Shown here: positions 50,428-60,600 of the stretch, piece by piece
Layout: each line of letters starts with the position of its first letter
Numbering within the stretch: position 1 is the stretch's first letter
DNA from: Suilimivivens sp964614185
Lineage (GTDB): Bacteria; Bacillota; Clostridia; Lachnospirales; Lachnospiraceae
Assembly: GCA_964614185.1 (NCBI GenBank)
Contig: CAZTKJ010000002.1
Span: 1 to 64,000 of the forward strand
Length of the DNA: 64,000 bases
Reading direction: 5' to 3'
Notes under the pieces: model-generated
What the model was told of the DNA's origin: nothing
Seen by the model: the letters and a program-made list of their open reading frames with translations, nothing else
Databases searched by the model: none
Position numbers and translations under genes: made by a program

Positions 50428-50670
50428 CTACTTAATACCTGCCAGCTTGAAAATTCTGTTAACTACTTCTGTAGGCTGAGCGCCATTTGCCAACCACTTC
50501 TTAGCCAGTTCTTCATTTATTTTGAATGTGCTGGGATCTGTGTTAGGATCATAAGTTCCGATTTCTTCGATGCATCTGCCATCTCTGGGAGATCTTGAGT
50601 CTGCAACTACGATTCTATAGAAAGGAGCTTTCTTCTGACCCATTCTTCTTAATCTGATTTTTACTGCCAT
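50428..50670 (-). CDS. rpsP: 30S ribosomal protein S16
   Basis: An 80-residue S16, needed for 30S assembly. MAVKIRLRRMGQKKAPFYRI, here the exact first 20 residues, is the family hallmark, followed by VVADSRSPRDGRCIEEIG. The start ATG has GGAGG 8 bp upstream; an open frame three codons longer starts with a GTG inside the ribosome site and is rejected. It follows ffh by 71 bp. Confidence 0.97.
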   Translation of the reverse strand: MAVKIRLRRMGQKKAPFYRIVVADSRSPRDGRCIEEIGTYDPNTDPSTFKINEELAKKWLANGAQPTEVVNRIFKLAGIK

Positions 50671-50741
50671 TTTTTTCACCTCCGAAAATTAAAAATTATA
50701 GTATCTATTTGAATTAATATTCAAAACTGTTTCTTATTTCC

Positions 50742-52097
50742 CTAAAAGGGAAAACGCATGCCGCCAAAGCCTCTCTTACCTCTGCCGCCCATCAGACCCG
50801 GCATCTGTTTCATCATTTTCTGTGTTTGTTCAAACTGCTTAACGAAGCGGTTTACTACTGCAATATCTACTCCGGCTCCTTTGGCTATTCTATGCTTTCT
50901 GCTGGGATTCAAAAGCTTTGGATTTTTGCGCTCTGCTAAAGTCATGCTGAGCACGATTGCTTCTGTCCTGGCAAGCTGTTTTTCATCTACCATAGATTCA
51001 ATATTGCCAAGCTGTTTTCCCATACCGGGCATCATACTTAAAATGCTGGTAAGACCTCCCATATTTCGCATCTGTTTCATGCTTTCCAGATAATCTTCAA
51101 AGTCAAACTTGCCCTTTTTCAAACGGGCAGCCATTTCCTTTTCTTTATCTTCCTCAATGGAAATGTTTTCCTGTGCTTTTTCAATCAGGGAAAGTACATC
51201 TCCCATTCCCAGTATTCTGCCGGCCATTCTGTCAGGATAAAATTGTTCCAAATCGGAAAGTTTCTCTCCCATACCTACAAAAAGAATGGGTTTCCCGGTA
51301 ACTGCCTTGACGGAAAGCGCCGCACCACCTCTGGTATCACCGTCCATTTTAGATAAGACCACACCATCTATGGCGATTTTTTCATCAAAGTCTTTGGCAA
51401 CAGTAACCGCATCCTGTCCGGTCATGGCATCTACAACAAGAAGTGTCTGATGAACTTCTATGCTGTCTTTGATCTCTTTTAGTTCTGCCATCATTTCTTC
51501 ATCAATATGAAGCCGTCCTGCAGTATCTAAAATAACTACATTATGTCCATGCTTTTTGGCATGTTCAATAGATGCCTTTGCTATATTTACAGGCTTTTGA
51601 TTCTCTCCCATTGAGAAAACATCCACCTTTTGCTTTTCTCCGTTGATCTGAAGCTGTTTGATAGCTGCCGGTCTGTAAACATCACAGGCCGTAAGCAGCG
51701 GCGTCTTGCCTTTTTGCTTTAGCTTTCCTGCGATCTTAGCAGTTGTAGTTGTTTTTCCTGCACCCTGAAGGCCGCACATCATGATAACCGTAATGGACTT
51801 CCCCGGCTGCATCTGTATTTCTGTTGTTTCAGAACCCATCAGGGCAACCATTTCTTCGTTTACAATCTTAATAACCATCTGGCCGGGATTTAATCCGTTC
51901 ATCACATCAGCGCCAATTGCTCTTTCCTCAACAGACTTTATAAACTGTTTTACTACTTTAAAGTTAACATCTGCCTCTAACAGTGCAAGTTTTACTTCCT
52001 TAAGCGCTGCTTTTACATCTTCTTCCGTAAGGCGTCCTTTACTGCGAAGATTTTTGAATACATTTTGAAGTTTGTCTGTCAGGCTTTCAAATGCCAT
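50742..52097 (-). CDS. ffh: Signal recognition particle protein Ffh (SRP54)
   Basis: A 451-residue Ffh, which binds signal sequences with the 4.5S RNA and docks to FtsY (also encoded in this window). The N domain is followed by the G domain with GLQGAGKTTTTAKIAGKL (P-loop about 107-115), DTAGRLHID and TKMDG-like SKMDGDTRGGA. The methionine-rich M domain ends in KQMPGLMGGRGKRGFGG. It starts 2 bp after ylxM, after AGGAG. In Bacillus the same order ylxM-ffh-rpsP is seen. Confidence 0.97.
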   Translation of the reverse strand: MAFESLTDKLQNVFKNLRSKGRLTEEDVKAALKEVKLALLEADVNFKVVKQFIKSVEERAIGADVMNGLNPGQMVIKIVNEEMVALMGSETTEIQMQPGKSITVIMMCGLQGAGKTTTTAKIAGKLKQKGKTPLLTACDVYRPAAIKQLQINGEKQKVDVFSMGENQKPVNIAKASIEHAKKHGHNVVILDTAGRLHIDEEMMAELKEIKDSIEVHQTLLVVDAMTGQDAVTVAKDFDEKIAIDGVVLSKMDGDTRGGAALSVKAVTGKPILFVGMGEKLSDLEQFYPDRMAGRILGMGDVLSLIEKAQENISIEEDKEKEMAARLKKGKFDFEDYLESMKQMRNMGGLTSILSMMPGMGKQLGNIESMVDEKQLARTEAIVLSMTLAERKNPKLLNPSRKHRIAKGAGVDIAVVNRFVKQFEQTQKMMKQMPGLMGGRGKRGFGGMRFPF

Positions 52098-52099
52098 TC

Positions 52100-52441
52100 T
52101 TATAGCTCCTCTAATATTTCACCGGAAATACGCCTGATCTCTTCAACCATCTCCCGGCGTGACAAGTTTTCATTATCTGTAAGTTCGTTGATTTTAGCAA
52201 TTTTCATTTTAACTGTCATAAATTTCTGTATTAAATGCAGCTTTTCTTCGTATTCCTGCAAAGTTATATTACACCGTTTGATCAGGTCATGCACTCCCTG
52301 CCTGCTGATGCCGTATTCACCGGCAATTTCCCCTAAAGACAGATCTGCAAATACTGCGTCTTCATAGATCTTTTTCTGATGATCTGTCAGTAATTCTCCA
52401 TAAAAATCATATAAAAGACCTTGTTCAACGATTTTTTCCAT
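52100..52441 (-). CDS. ylxM: YlxM family SRP-operon regulator-like protein
   Basis: A 113-residue helical protein with a sigma70 region 4-like helix-turn-helix (LSLGEIAGEYGISRQGVHDLI). YlxM is encoded next to ffh in Firmicutes and Mycoplasma and has been linked to SRP function. The start MEKIV follows AAGGTGG by 5 bp; the open frame starts three codons upstream at a GTG inside that site. It is first in the operon, behind a strong promoter. Confidence 0.93.
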   Translation of the reverse strand: MEKIVEQGLLYDFYGELLTDHQKKIYEDAVFADLSLGEIAGEYGISRQGVHDLIKRCNITLQEYEEKLHLIQKFMTVKMKIAKINELTDNENLSRREMVEEIRRISGEILEEL

Positions 52442-52457
52442 TACAACCACCTTTGGT

Positions 52458-52486
52458 AGAATACCTCAAAAAAAAAGATATGTCAA
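52458..52486 (-). promoter_or_regulatory. Strong SigA-type promoter of ylxM-ffh-rpsP-khpA-rimM-trmD
   Basis: On the minus strand TTGACA (52481-52486), 17-bp spacer, TATTCT (52458-52463). The -35 is a perfect consensus. It lies within the arm of the upstream terminator. Confidence 0.8.
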
Positions 52487-52510
52487 GTATTTTTTCTTGA
52501 CACATCTTTT
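52468..52510 (-). terminator. Terminator of the AraC gene overlapping the ylxM promoter
   Basis: On the minus strand AAAAGATGTGTCAAG pairs with CTTGACATATCTTTT (one mismatch) over an 8-base loop, then TTTTT. The right arm contains the -35 TTGACA of the ylxM promoter. Confidence 0.8.
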
Positions 52511-52511
52511 C

Positions 52512-53354
52512 TTAATTATCCTCAGAAGGAATCCTATTTAAAAGTTTCCGATAAGCCCGGCTGAAAGTTGAATAATCCTTAAATCCACATTCCATACAGG
52601 CTGTGGTGGCCGGTGTCCCGGAAAGAATCATATTCCTTGCCGCCAATATCCTCTTTTCCACAATGTATTGATGCATGGAATATCCTGTTTCTTCCTTAAA
52701 TTTTCTCATCATATGGTACTTACTTAAATAAAAATGAGAAGAAATACTTTCAATAGACAGATCCTCTTTTAAATGGTCGTTAATATAATGGATCATTTCT
52801 ACTATTTTTTTGTCATAACGAGCCATTTTGTGAAACACATCACAGCTTCGGACGCAGCAGCGGTTCAATTCGATCAAGAGCTTTAAAAAGAGAATACGTC
52901 TATACATTTCACTTGCATATGCCTGTTCTTTTTCCGCCTGCTCTAACAGCCTGACTGTTTCAAATAACAGGCCGCTGTCAGAAGGCGAGAGCCTGACCAC
53001 GCTGCCTTCTTCCTTATATGCCATCTGAAAACACAGATCCAAAGAACTTTCTTCTTCAGAATGCTCTTCTAAAAATTCTTTTGAAATATAAAAAACGTAT
53101 CTTTCATAAGGCTCATCCGTTCCGATAAAGGGTTTATGAATCTGTCCGCTGTTAATAAGCAGAATATCATGAGGTTCCAACTTATAAGCTTTTCCCTCAA
53201 TATGATATTCCACATTTCCCGAAATAAACCAAAGCAGCTTATGGAAATCATGATAATGGTATTCATATTCTTTAGGTTTTTTATCCTTCAAATGAAACAA
53301 ACGGAATTTTTCCAGCAAATATCCGCTTTTAACAGAATCACGATATTCCTCCAT
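52512..53354 (-). CDS. AraC-family transcriptional regulator with N-terminal cupin
   Basis: A 280-residue AraC-type activator. An N-terminal cupin-like sensing domain occupies about residues 10-130 (YHYHDFHKLLWFISGNVEYH, LINSGQIHKPF). Then come a helical linker and two HTH motifs at about 180-278 (LSIESISSHFYLSKYHMMRK and CMECGFKDYSTFSRAYRK). The ligand is probably a small sugar-like or organic molecule but is not readable. It ends at a hairpin just before the ylxM promoter. It may regulate the nearby lysozyme gene 12 bp upstream in the same direction, an inference from order only. Confidence 0.92.
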   Translation of the reverse strand: MEEYRDSVKSGYLLEKFRLFHLKDKKPKEYEYHYHDFHKLLWFISGNVEYHIEGKAYKLEPHDILLINSGQIHKPFIGTDEPYERYVFYISKEFLEEHSEEESSLDLCFQMAYKEEGSVVRLSPSDSGLLFETVRLLEQAEKEQAYASEMYRRILFLKLLIELNRCCVRSCDVFHKMARYDKKIVEMIHYINDHLKEDLSIESISSHFYLSKYHMMRKFKEETGYSMHQYIVEKRILAARNMILSGTPATTACMECGFKDYSTFSRAYRKLLNRIPSEDN

Positions 53355-53366
53355 TGATAAGCTCCT

Positions 53367-54467
53367 TTAATTGTTACTGCTAAAATCCTGCATACAGACA
53401 TTCATATCCACTTCTGTTTTAATACCGTTTACCGATCCTTTGGAACTATATTGCCAAATGTCGAATTCATAGGGAAAATAAACAGGTGTATTATAATAAG
53501 CAAACCATTTTTCATACTCTTCAATCTGTTCCATATCAAGCATGATCATAAAGGTTTTCAGGTTCCCATATATCATAGGTGTATATCCGGCGTCTTTAAT
53601 GGTCTCACAAAATGCAATGCAGTTTTTAGTATTGTCTTCTCTGGTAAGTCCTGCCGTTCTTGCTTTTTCAGAAGTAACCTCTTCTAAGTCCAATACTACC
53701 GGATAAGAAATCTGGTACGGCTCTATCAGATCAAGTACAAATTCTGCTTCCTCAATAGCCTCTTCTTCTGTGATTGCCTGAGTAAAAAAGTATACACCTG
53801 CCTGTATCCCATTCTCAAGGGCGCCTTCTATATTGTCTTCAAATTTTTCATCACCCAGTATCTTTCCGCCTGTACTTCCTCTGGCGCCGGTACGGATAAA
53901 TGCATATTCCACTCCATCTGCCGCAACTTTTTTCCAGTCAATATTTCCCTGATACTTAGAAACATCAATTCCCTTTTTAGAAAGAACTACATCGGTATCA
54001 TCTACATATTCAACCTGTCCATTTTCCAGCAGTTTAAAATTATCATATACATAAGTATGCTTCTTCAGCTTGTCCGATATGGGAAAGAAATGATACTCTC
54101 CATCTGCATAAACTACTACATCCTCCGGGAAAAAATCACGCAGCATGGCAGTAGCTGTGCCACCTCCACTCATCTTTGCTTTCAGCTCGTCCAAAAGCTC
54201 CGTTCTCTGTTCTTCTTTAGCCGTCAACTTTGCTTCTTCTATGTAAGCATTCATATCCGCCTGTGTATAAATATAATTTTCTGACTGTTCCTCAAATGCC
54301 AAAAGCTGGGCCATAGTCTCTTCACTTTGATTTTTCAGCATATAGTTATTCAGCAAAAGAATGATACATCCTGTCAATGCAGCTAATGTTATGATGCAGA
54401 AAATAATATTGGTTATGAGACTGATTCTCTGTTTTCGTCTCTTTCTCTTTATCCTTATGTTATCCAT
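53367..54467 (-). CDS. Membrane-anchored GH25 lysozyme (muramidase)
   Basis: A 366-residue protein with a very basic N-terminus (KRKRRKQR), an uncleaved membrane helix (about 19-42) and a coiled-coil-like Glu-rich linker (about 48-100). The GH25 domain follows from about residue 165: GIDVSKYQGNIDWKKVA with the catalytic Asp region, YAFIRTGARGST, GVYFFTQA, and VVLDLEEVTS with the second acidic cluster. GH25 cuts the glycan backbone of peptidoglycan. No repeat or binding domain is seen, so the enzyme is held at the outer face of the membrane, for wall remodelling. The start ATG follows AAAGG. Confidence 0.93.
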   Translation of the reverse strand: MDNIRIKRKRRKQRISLITNIIFCIITLAALTGCIILLLNNYMLKNQSEETMAQLLAFEEQSENYIYTQADMNAYIEEAKLTAKEEQRTELLDELKAKMSGGGTATAMLRDFFPEDVVVYADGEYHFFPISDKLKKHTYVYDNFKLLENGQVEYVDDTDVVLSKKGIDVSKYQGNIDWKKVAADGVEYAFIRTGARGSTGGKILGDEKFEDNIEGALENGIQAGVYFFTQAITEEEAIEEAEFVLDLIEPYQISYPVVLDLEEVTSEKARTAGLTREDNTKNCIAFCETIKDAGYTPMIYGNLKTFMIMLDMEQIEEYEKWFAYYNTPVYFPYEFDIWQYSSKGSVNGIKTEVDMNVCMQDFSSNN

Positions 54468-54504
54468 ATAACAAACCTTTCTTTTTCTTTTCTCTTGTAC
54501 TCAT

Positions 54505-54533
54505 ATTATATATCAGAAAGAGTGTCTTTGGAA
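54505..54533 (-). promoter_or_regulatory. Promoter of the GH25 lysozyme gene
   Basis: On the minus strand TTCCAA (54528-54533), 17-bp spacer, TATAAT (54505-54510). It has a perfect -10 and a fair -35, 38 bp before the start. Confidence 0.5.
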
Positions 54534-54556
54534 GAGCTGAAATATTACCTCTCTTT

Positions 54557-55408
54557 TTAAATAATCTCACCAAAGTAACTTTTATATCCTTCCCCATAGA
54601 TTTCTGAAGCGCTGGAAATGATCATGAAAGCGGAATCATCCTCCTGTTTCACGATTTCCTCTACCTTGTAGGCAAACTGTTTTTTTACTACACACATAAT
54701 GATCTTTTTCTCTTTATTTTTATAAGCGCCACTCCCTTCAAGATAAGTAACGCCGATATTCACTTCATTTAAAATACGTTTGGTTATGCTCTCTGATCGA
54801 TCACTGATAATAAAAACAAGTTTAGCTCCATCTCTTCCATAAAGTATCATATCAAGTATAACAGAGGTTGTTGCTACGGAAACGATACTGTACAAAACAG
54901 AATCAAAATTTCCAAATACCAGCCCGCTAAGACCTATGATCACCGCATCCGTCATCAACATCAAAACCCCTGTCTTTAAATGAGGCATTTTTTGTCTCAG
55001 ACACTTGATAATAATATCCGTACCGCCTGTAGTGGCACTGTTCCTAAGTACAAATCCCATACCTGCCCCTATTAGGGCGCCCCCAAATACAGCTCCCAAG
55101 ATTGGCTCCTCTGTAACGGGCCTTATGGAACTAAGCAAATTTGTGGAAACAGAAACTATAAGAATGGCATACAAAGTCGATACGGTAAACTTCCATCCGA
55201 ATTTCCAGATTCCCAGGCAGATAACCGGAATATTCAATAACAGGTAAATTGTACCTGTTTCAAGAGGAAGCAGTCGGTTTATCATAACAGAAAGACCCGT
55301 AAATCCTCCCGGTGCCAGATTATTAGGGTCGATAAATAAACTGATACCTATGCCATATACCACACATGCAAAGGTAATGATAACATATTTTTTGATACTA
55401 AGCTGCAT
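54557..55408 (-). CDS. YitT-family membrane protein (DUF161/DUF2179)
   Basis: A 283-residue YitT-type protein with five or six membrane helices and a soluble C-terminal DUF2179 domain (AKLVFIISDRSESITKRIL and KKIIMCVVKKQFAYKVEEIV). The family hallmark FIDPNNLAPGGFTGLSVMIN is near the N-terminus. Function is not established; some members affect export or phosphate-linked stress. The longest frame starts at ATG 55453, but that codon lies in the arm of the ilvA terminator, so it is rejected. ATG 55408 fits family N-termini; ATG 55420 is possible, and neither has an ideal ribosome site. Confidence 0.82.
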   Translation of the reverse strand: MQLSIKKYVIITFACVVYGIGISLFIDPNNLAPGGFTGLSVMINRLLPLETGTIYLLLNIPVICLGIWKFGWKFTVSTLYAILIVSVSTNLLSSIRPVTEEPILGAVFGGALIGAGMGFVLRNSATTGGTDIIIKCLRQKMPHLKTGVLMLMTDAVIIGLSGLVFGNFDSVLYSIVSVATTSVILDMILYGRDGAKLVFIISDRSESITKRILNEVNIGVTYLEGSGAYKNKEKKIIMCVVKKQFAYKVEEIVKQEDDSAFMIISSASEIYGEGYKSYFGEII

Positions 55409-55440
55409 ACAAATAACCATGTCCTTTCCAAAGCCTGATG

Positions 55441-55475
55441 ATAAAAAGTCCATATACCCATAGTATATGGACTTT
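55441..55475 (-). terminator. Terminator of the threonine ammonia-lyase gene
   Basis: AAAGTCCATATAC pairs exactly (13 bp) with GTATATGGACTTT over a 5-base loop, followed on the minus strand by TTTTTAT. It lies 22 bp after the stop codon. Confidence 0.9.
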
Positions 55476-55497
55476 CTTCTCCATTATAGCTTTTAAT

Positions 55498-56709
55498 TTA
55501 AATATTGGTTCTAACTACCTTAGGTTTATATTTATTTTCTTCAAGGGCCGAAATAATCTGGTTCTTATGTTCCGTTCCAAATGCTTCCATGGTAATCCTA
55601 AGTTCCACAGCTGCATTTCTGTTAATAGAAACAAACTGATTGTGCTCCAGTTTGATAACATTGCCGTTTTGCTTTGCTATAATATCGGAAACTCTGGTAA
55701 GTTCACCGGGTTTATCCGGAAGAAGCACAGAAACAGTAAATATCCTATCCCGTAAAATAAGACCTTGCTGTACCACTGATGACATAGTAATGACATCCAT
55801 ATTGCCGCCGCTTAAAATTGATACAACTTTTTTCCCTTTTATTTCAAGATGTTTTAATGCCGCCACAGATAATAGTCCTGAATTTTCTACGATCATTTTA
55901 TGGTTTTCAACCATATCAAGAAAGGCAACTACCAATTCTTCATCTTCTATTGTAATAATGTCATCAAGGTTTTCCTTCAGATATGGAAAAATCTTACTTC
56001 CCGGCGTCTTCACTGCTGTACCGTCTGCAATGGTGCTTATTTCCGAAAGAGTTACTACCTCTCCTTTCTTGATGGAGGCCTGAAGACAGTTAGCTCCGGC
56101 AGGTTCCACCCCGATCACTTTAATTTTGGGATTAAGCAGCTTTGCTAATACGGAAACACCGGTTGCCAGTCCGCCGCCGCCTACAGGAACCAGAATATAA
56201 TCTACCAGCGGAAGCTCTTTAAATATCTCCATGGCAATGGTTCCCTGTCCTGTTGCCACTGCAGGATCATCAAAGGGATGGATGAATGTATATCCGTTTT
56301 GCTCTGCCAAATCATATGCATGCTCACAGGCTTCATCATAGCAGTCCCCATAAAGCACTACTTCCGCCCCATAACTTTTTGTTCTGTTTACCTTAATAAG
56401 AGGTGTGGTAGTAGGCATTACGATTACGGCCTTTACTCCATAGGAATTAGCAGCATATGCAACACCCTGGGCATGATTCCCGGCAGATGCGGTGATCAGT
56501 CCTCTGCTTCTTTCTTCCTCTGTTAAAGTACTTAACTTATAATAAGCCCCCCGCAATTTGTAAGCGCCTGTAAACTGCATATTTTCAGGTTTTAAATATA
56601 CTTTATTTCCTGTCTGTCTGCTGTAAAAATCACTATAGACCAACTTTGTTTCCTGAGTAACCTTTTTGACTACCTCAGATGCTTCTTCAAATTTTTCAAG
56701 TGTAAGCAT
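55498..56709 (-). CDS. ilvA: Threonine ammonia-lyase (threonine dehydratase) with ACT domain
   Basis: A 403-residue PLP enzyme converting threonine to 2-oxobutanoate. The PLP-binding Lys51 lies in FTGAYKLRGAYYK, the phosphate loop is VPVGGGGLATG, and the GNHAQG loop is present (ASAGNHAQGVAYA). A C-terminal ACT domain (about 325-403, VLLPDKPGELTRVSDIIAKQ) suggests allosteric control. Only one ACT-like unit is seen, giving a shorter enzyme than E. coli IlvA (514) and similar to biodegradative-type enzymes with an added ACT domain, so either an anabolic or a catabolic role is possible. The start ATG 56709 lies 2 bp after the ftsY stop with GGAG 6 bp upstream; ATG 56727 overlapping ftsY is an alternative. 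Confidence 0.92.
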   Translation of the reverse strand: MLTLEKFEEASEVVKKVTQETKLVYSDFYSRQTGNKVYLKPENMQFTGAYKLRGAYYKLSTLTEEERSRGLITASAGNHAQGVAYAANSYGVKAVIVMPTTTPLIKVNRTKSYGAEVVLYGDCYDEACEHAYDLAEQNGYTFIHPFDDPAVATGQGTIAMEIFKELPLVDYILVPVGGGGLATGVSVLAKLLNPKIKVIGVEPAGANCLQASIKKGEVVTLSEISTIADGTAVKTPGSKIFPYLKENLDDIITIEDEELVVAFLDMVENHKMIVENSGLLSVAALKHLEIKGKKVVSILSGGNMDVITMSSVVQQGLILRDRIFTVSVLLPDKPGELTRVSDIIAKQNGNVIKLEHNQFVSINRNAAVELRITMEAFGTEHKNQIISALEENKYKPKVVRTNI

Positions 56710-56710
56710 T

Positions 56711-57649
56711 TTATTCTCCATTTCCATTTGTTTCTTCCCTCTCAAACAATGCATTTACAAACTGCTCCGGGTCAAACTTCTGCAAGTCTTCCATAGTCTC
56801 CCCTACACCGATATACTTTACCGGAATATTAAGCTCTGATTGAATAGCTACGGCAATGCCTCCTTTAGCTGTACCATCCATCTTGGTCAGTATAATCCCT
56901 GTAAGATCTGCTGTCTCACCAAATTCTCTTGCCTGATTTAATGCATTCTGTCCTGTAGTTCCATCCAGTACCACCAGATTTTCCCTATGAGCATCAGGAA
57001 ATTCCCTGTCAATAATCCTGTTGATCTTTTTTAATTCTTCCATCAGGTTCTTCTTATTGTGAAGACGTCCTGCAGTATCACAAAGAAGAACATCCACATG
57101 GCGGGCCTTAGCTGCATTTACCGCATCAAACACCACACTGGCAGGGTCTGCCCCTTCAGCGCCCCCGATCATATCAACGCCTGCACGGTTTGCCCATTCT
57201 GTAAGCTGCTCGCCTGCTGCTGCACGGTAAGTATCGGCTGCAGCAATTAAAACCTTTTTCCCCTGGTCTTTTAAAATACCTGCCAGTTTTCCTACAGAGG
57301 TTGTTTTTCCCACACCGTTGACACCAATGATCAAAATGACAGACTGTTTCTTCTCAAACTCATAAGCTGCCTCCCCTACCTGCATCTGTTCTTTGATGCT
57401 CTGGATCAGCAATTCTTTACACTGCGCCGGTTCTTTTATGTGATTTTCCTTTACCTGGCTTTGCAGTCTTTCGAGAATTTTTTCCGTTGCATTGACCCCG
57501 ATATCCCCCATGATCAGAATCTCTTCCAATTCCTCATAAAAGTCTTCATCAATAGAGGAGAATCCGTTAAATACAGAATCTATCCCGCTAACAATATTAT
57601 TTCTTGTTTTTGCTAATCCTTCTTTCAATCTGCTGAAAAATCCTGCCAT
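56711..57649 (-). CDS. ftsY: Signal recognition particle receptor FtsY
   Basis: A 312-residue FtsY receptor GTPase. The short N-terminal part (FSRLKEGLAKTRNNIVSGID) lacks a long acidic A domain, as in Gram-positive FtsY. The P-loop is GVNGVGKTTSVGKLA (about 113-120), followed by DTAGRLHN and TKMDGTAKGG. It docks Ffh, encoded at 50742. The start ATG overlaps the smc stop by one base as TGATG, the usual smc-ftsY coupling. Confidence 0.97.
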   Translation of the reverse strand: MAGFFSRLKEGLAKTRNNIVSGIDSVFNGFSSIDEDFYEELEEILIMGDIGVNATEKILERLQSQVKENHIKEPAQCKELLIQSIKEQMQVGEAAYEFEKKQSVILIIGVNGVGKTTSVGKLAGILKDQGKKVLIAAADTYRAAAGEQLTEWANRAGVDMIGGAEGADPASVVFDAVNAAKARHVDVLLCDTAGRLHNKKNLMEELKKINRIIDREFPDAHRENLVVLDGTTGQNALNQAREFGETADLTGIILTKMDGTAKGGIAVAIQSELNIPVKYIGVGETMEDLQKFDPEQFVNALFEREETNGNGE

Positions 57650-60600
57650 CAGTCATCAAGCTCCTTATCAATTAAATTTACACTTACCAACGTGGAAACG
57701 CCTTTTTCCTGCATGGTGATTCCATAAAGCCTGTCCACCTGTTCCATGGTTCCCCGTCTATGAGTAATTACGATAAACTGGGTATACCTGGTAAGTTTAT
57801 GCAGATATTTAGCAAACCTTGAGACATTGCTCTCATCAAGAGCCGCTTCAATCTCATCCAAAAGACAAAAGGGTGAAGGCTTCAGATTTTGAATGGCAAA
57901 TAAAAGAGCTATGGCTGTCAATGCTTTTTCACCACCGGAGAGCTGCATCATGTTCTGCAGTTTCTTTCCCGGCGGCTGTGCAATAATCTTAATGCCGGCT
58001 TCCAGTATATCTTCCTCTTCTATAAGTTCCAAAGTACCTTTGCCGCCGCCGAACATCTCCTTAAATACTTTGTCAAACTCTTTACTGATTTCTGCAAACT
58101 TTTCATTGAACTGTTTGCGCATAGCGCCATCCAGTTCTTCAATAATTCCTTCCAGTGTCTTTTCCGCTTCTACCAGATCATCATGTTGATTCTTCAGGAA
58201 CTGATACCGCTCCGTCAGATTTCTGTAATCTTCAATTGCATTGACGTTGACATCCCCCAGTTTCCTGATCTGTTCTTTTATGGAGGTGATTTCCCGTTTC
58301 ATAGCGGAAAGATCATTCAGTTCTTCATTCCTTAGCATTCCTGCATCAGAAAGCGTAATCTCGTACTCATCCCACATATAATTAATCTGGGATTCCAACA
58401 TTTCCTGAAACTTTTCCTTCTGCGCATTCAGTCGGTATACTTCCTTATCAAGGGCAGTCATGCGCTCTGATAAAGACTCCCTATGGTTAAAAAAGTTCTT
58501 TTGCTTTGCACTTAGCTCTTCCTTCTTTGCAATATCTTTCTGGAGCTGTCTTTGCGTGTCATCCTGCGCCGTGTGGGATGCTGTAATTGTCTGCTGGATT
58601 TCCAGGATATTATTTTCCTTATTCCGGATATCTTCACTACTTTGCAAAATACCTTCTTCAATTTCAGCAAGCTCCTCTGCAAACCTGTCAATTTCACCGT
58701 TTATACGGTTCACATTCTGCTGATGGAAATCCTGCTGTTGAAGCATCTTTTCCACTTCCACATCCCATGCTGCCACATGGGAGGATTCTTCCGATTCCTC
58801 CATACGTTTTTTCTCCAGCTGGTCTTGAAGTTCTTTAATACGAGCTTCCGTTTCTTTCTCAAGAGCTTCCGAATTTTTCAGTTCTTTTTGGATTTCTTCC
58901 TTATTAAACTGGATCTCCTGAATCTGATTTTCGATTTCACGTTCTTCTGCTTTTAACTCCAGAGAGCCTTCCGAAGCTTCTTCTTTCCGCTCCTGCGCCT
59001 TAATTACATTCAATCTGGCAGTATTCTGTTCAATGAATTTTTTCTGCAGCGCGGCTTTATCCTCTTCAAGGCTTAACCGCAGTTTATTTCTTTCTGATTT
59101 AATATCTTCAATATCCTGAAGGAGACTGTCAATATCTTTCAGATATTTTTTAACCTTACTTTCCATCTCCTCCATTTCTCTTCGGCGTCCTAAGAGATTG
59201 CTGTTATTTTTAAAAGCTCCCCCGCTGATGGCGCCTCCGGGAACCAGAAGTTCTCCTTCCACTGTAACCATACGGATGCTATAATCAAATTTCCTGGCAA
59301 TTTTAACTGCGTGGTCAATATGATCAATTACTACAATTCTTCCCAGCATAGCTTTTGCAACATCTGCATATTTTTTATCAATGCTGACAAGTTCATCTGC
59401 CATCCCTATGACACCCTCTTCTTTTAAGACATCGGGATTTTTAAATTCCTGAGGGTTGGTAATGCTTGTTAGGGGAAGAAAAGTTGCTCTTCCGCTTTTA
59501 TTCTGCTTCAAAAAAGAAATCATGCGCTTGGCTGTTTCTTCATTATCTGTAACAATATTCTGAATGTTCCCGCCAAGGGCAATTTCAATAGCAGTTTCAT
59601 ATTTCTTATCTACTTTGATCAGGTCTGCAACAACACCAATAATTCCTTTTTCGCTGCCCTTGCATTCCATTACCTTTTTTACACTGCCGCCATACCCCTC
59701 ATAACGTTCCGTTAAATTGGACAGCGCCTCCAGCTTTGATTTCTCCTGATGATAGCTTACCTGGGTATCACGAAGTTTTTGATCCTTAGAAGCTAATTCA
59801 TCACGAATCAGCAGCAACCTTTCTTCTTTTGAGGACTGTGCATCATTTAATAACCGAATCTCCTCATTGATTTTTTCAAATTCTTCATTGAGATTCTGCA
59901 TAACAGCTTCCTGCTGCGCCTCATCAGATTTCATTCGAAGAATACGAGAAGTAAGCTCCGCCTTACGGATATTCACTTGTTCTGTCATGGTATCGTAACG
60001 GCCCAGCTTAGATTTAATGGTTGCTCTGGAATTGAGGGCATCAATGATCGTGTTTTTGCCATCTTCAATTCCGTTATTTAATTCTTCTATCTTATTTTGA
60101 ACAGCCAGCAGCTTTTCTCTTGCTTCATTCCTTGTCTTTTCTATTTCCGCTACCTGCTCATCAATTACTTTCTTATCTTTTAATATACCGTCCTTATTCC
60201 GGCTTTTTTCATCTATTTCTTTCCTGACGTTTTCTTTTCGCAGCAACAAATGCTCTTCATTACTTCTGGCAGAATGAATCTGTTCCTTTAAAACATTAAT
60301 TTCTCCTTCCAGTTTACCGCGAAGAACACTGGTATCCGTCAAAGATGCCCTTCCTTTTTCAATTGTTTCATCAAGGAGCGCTATCTGCCCTTCAACCTGC
60401 TCATATTCTTCCTTGATCTTTTCATACTGTGTTGAAGTTTCTTCTAAATCGCCGCTGGCAATGACATACTTTTCATCTGCTGCTTTTAACTGATCCTGAA
60501 GTCTTGCATTTTCCAGCAGGAACATATTCACATCAAGGGTTTTCAGTTCTTCCTTTTTTTTCAGGTAGATCTTAGCGACCTCAGACTGCTTTTCCAAAGG

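Noticed and set aside
55409..55453. Longer YitT start at ATG 55453
   Set aside because: The ATG is inside the right arm of the ilvA terminator hairpin and has no ribosome site.
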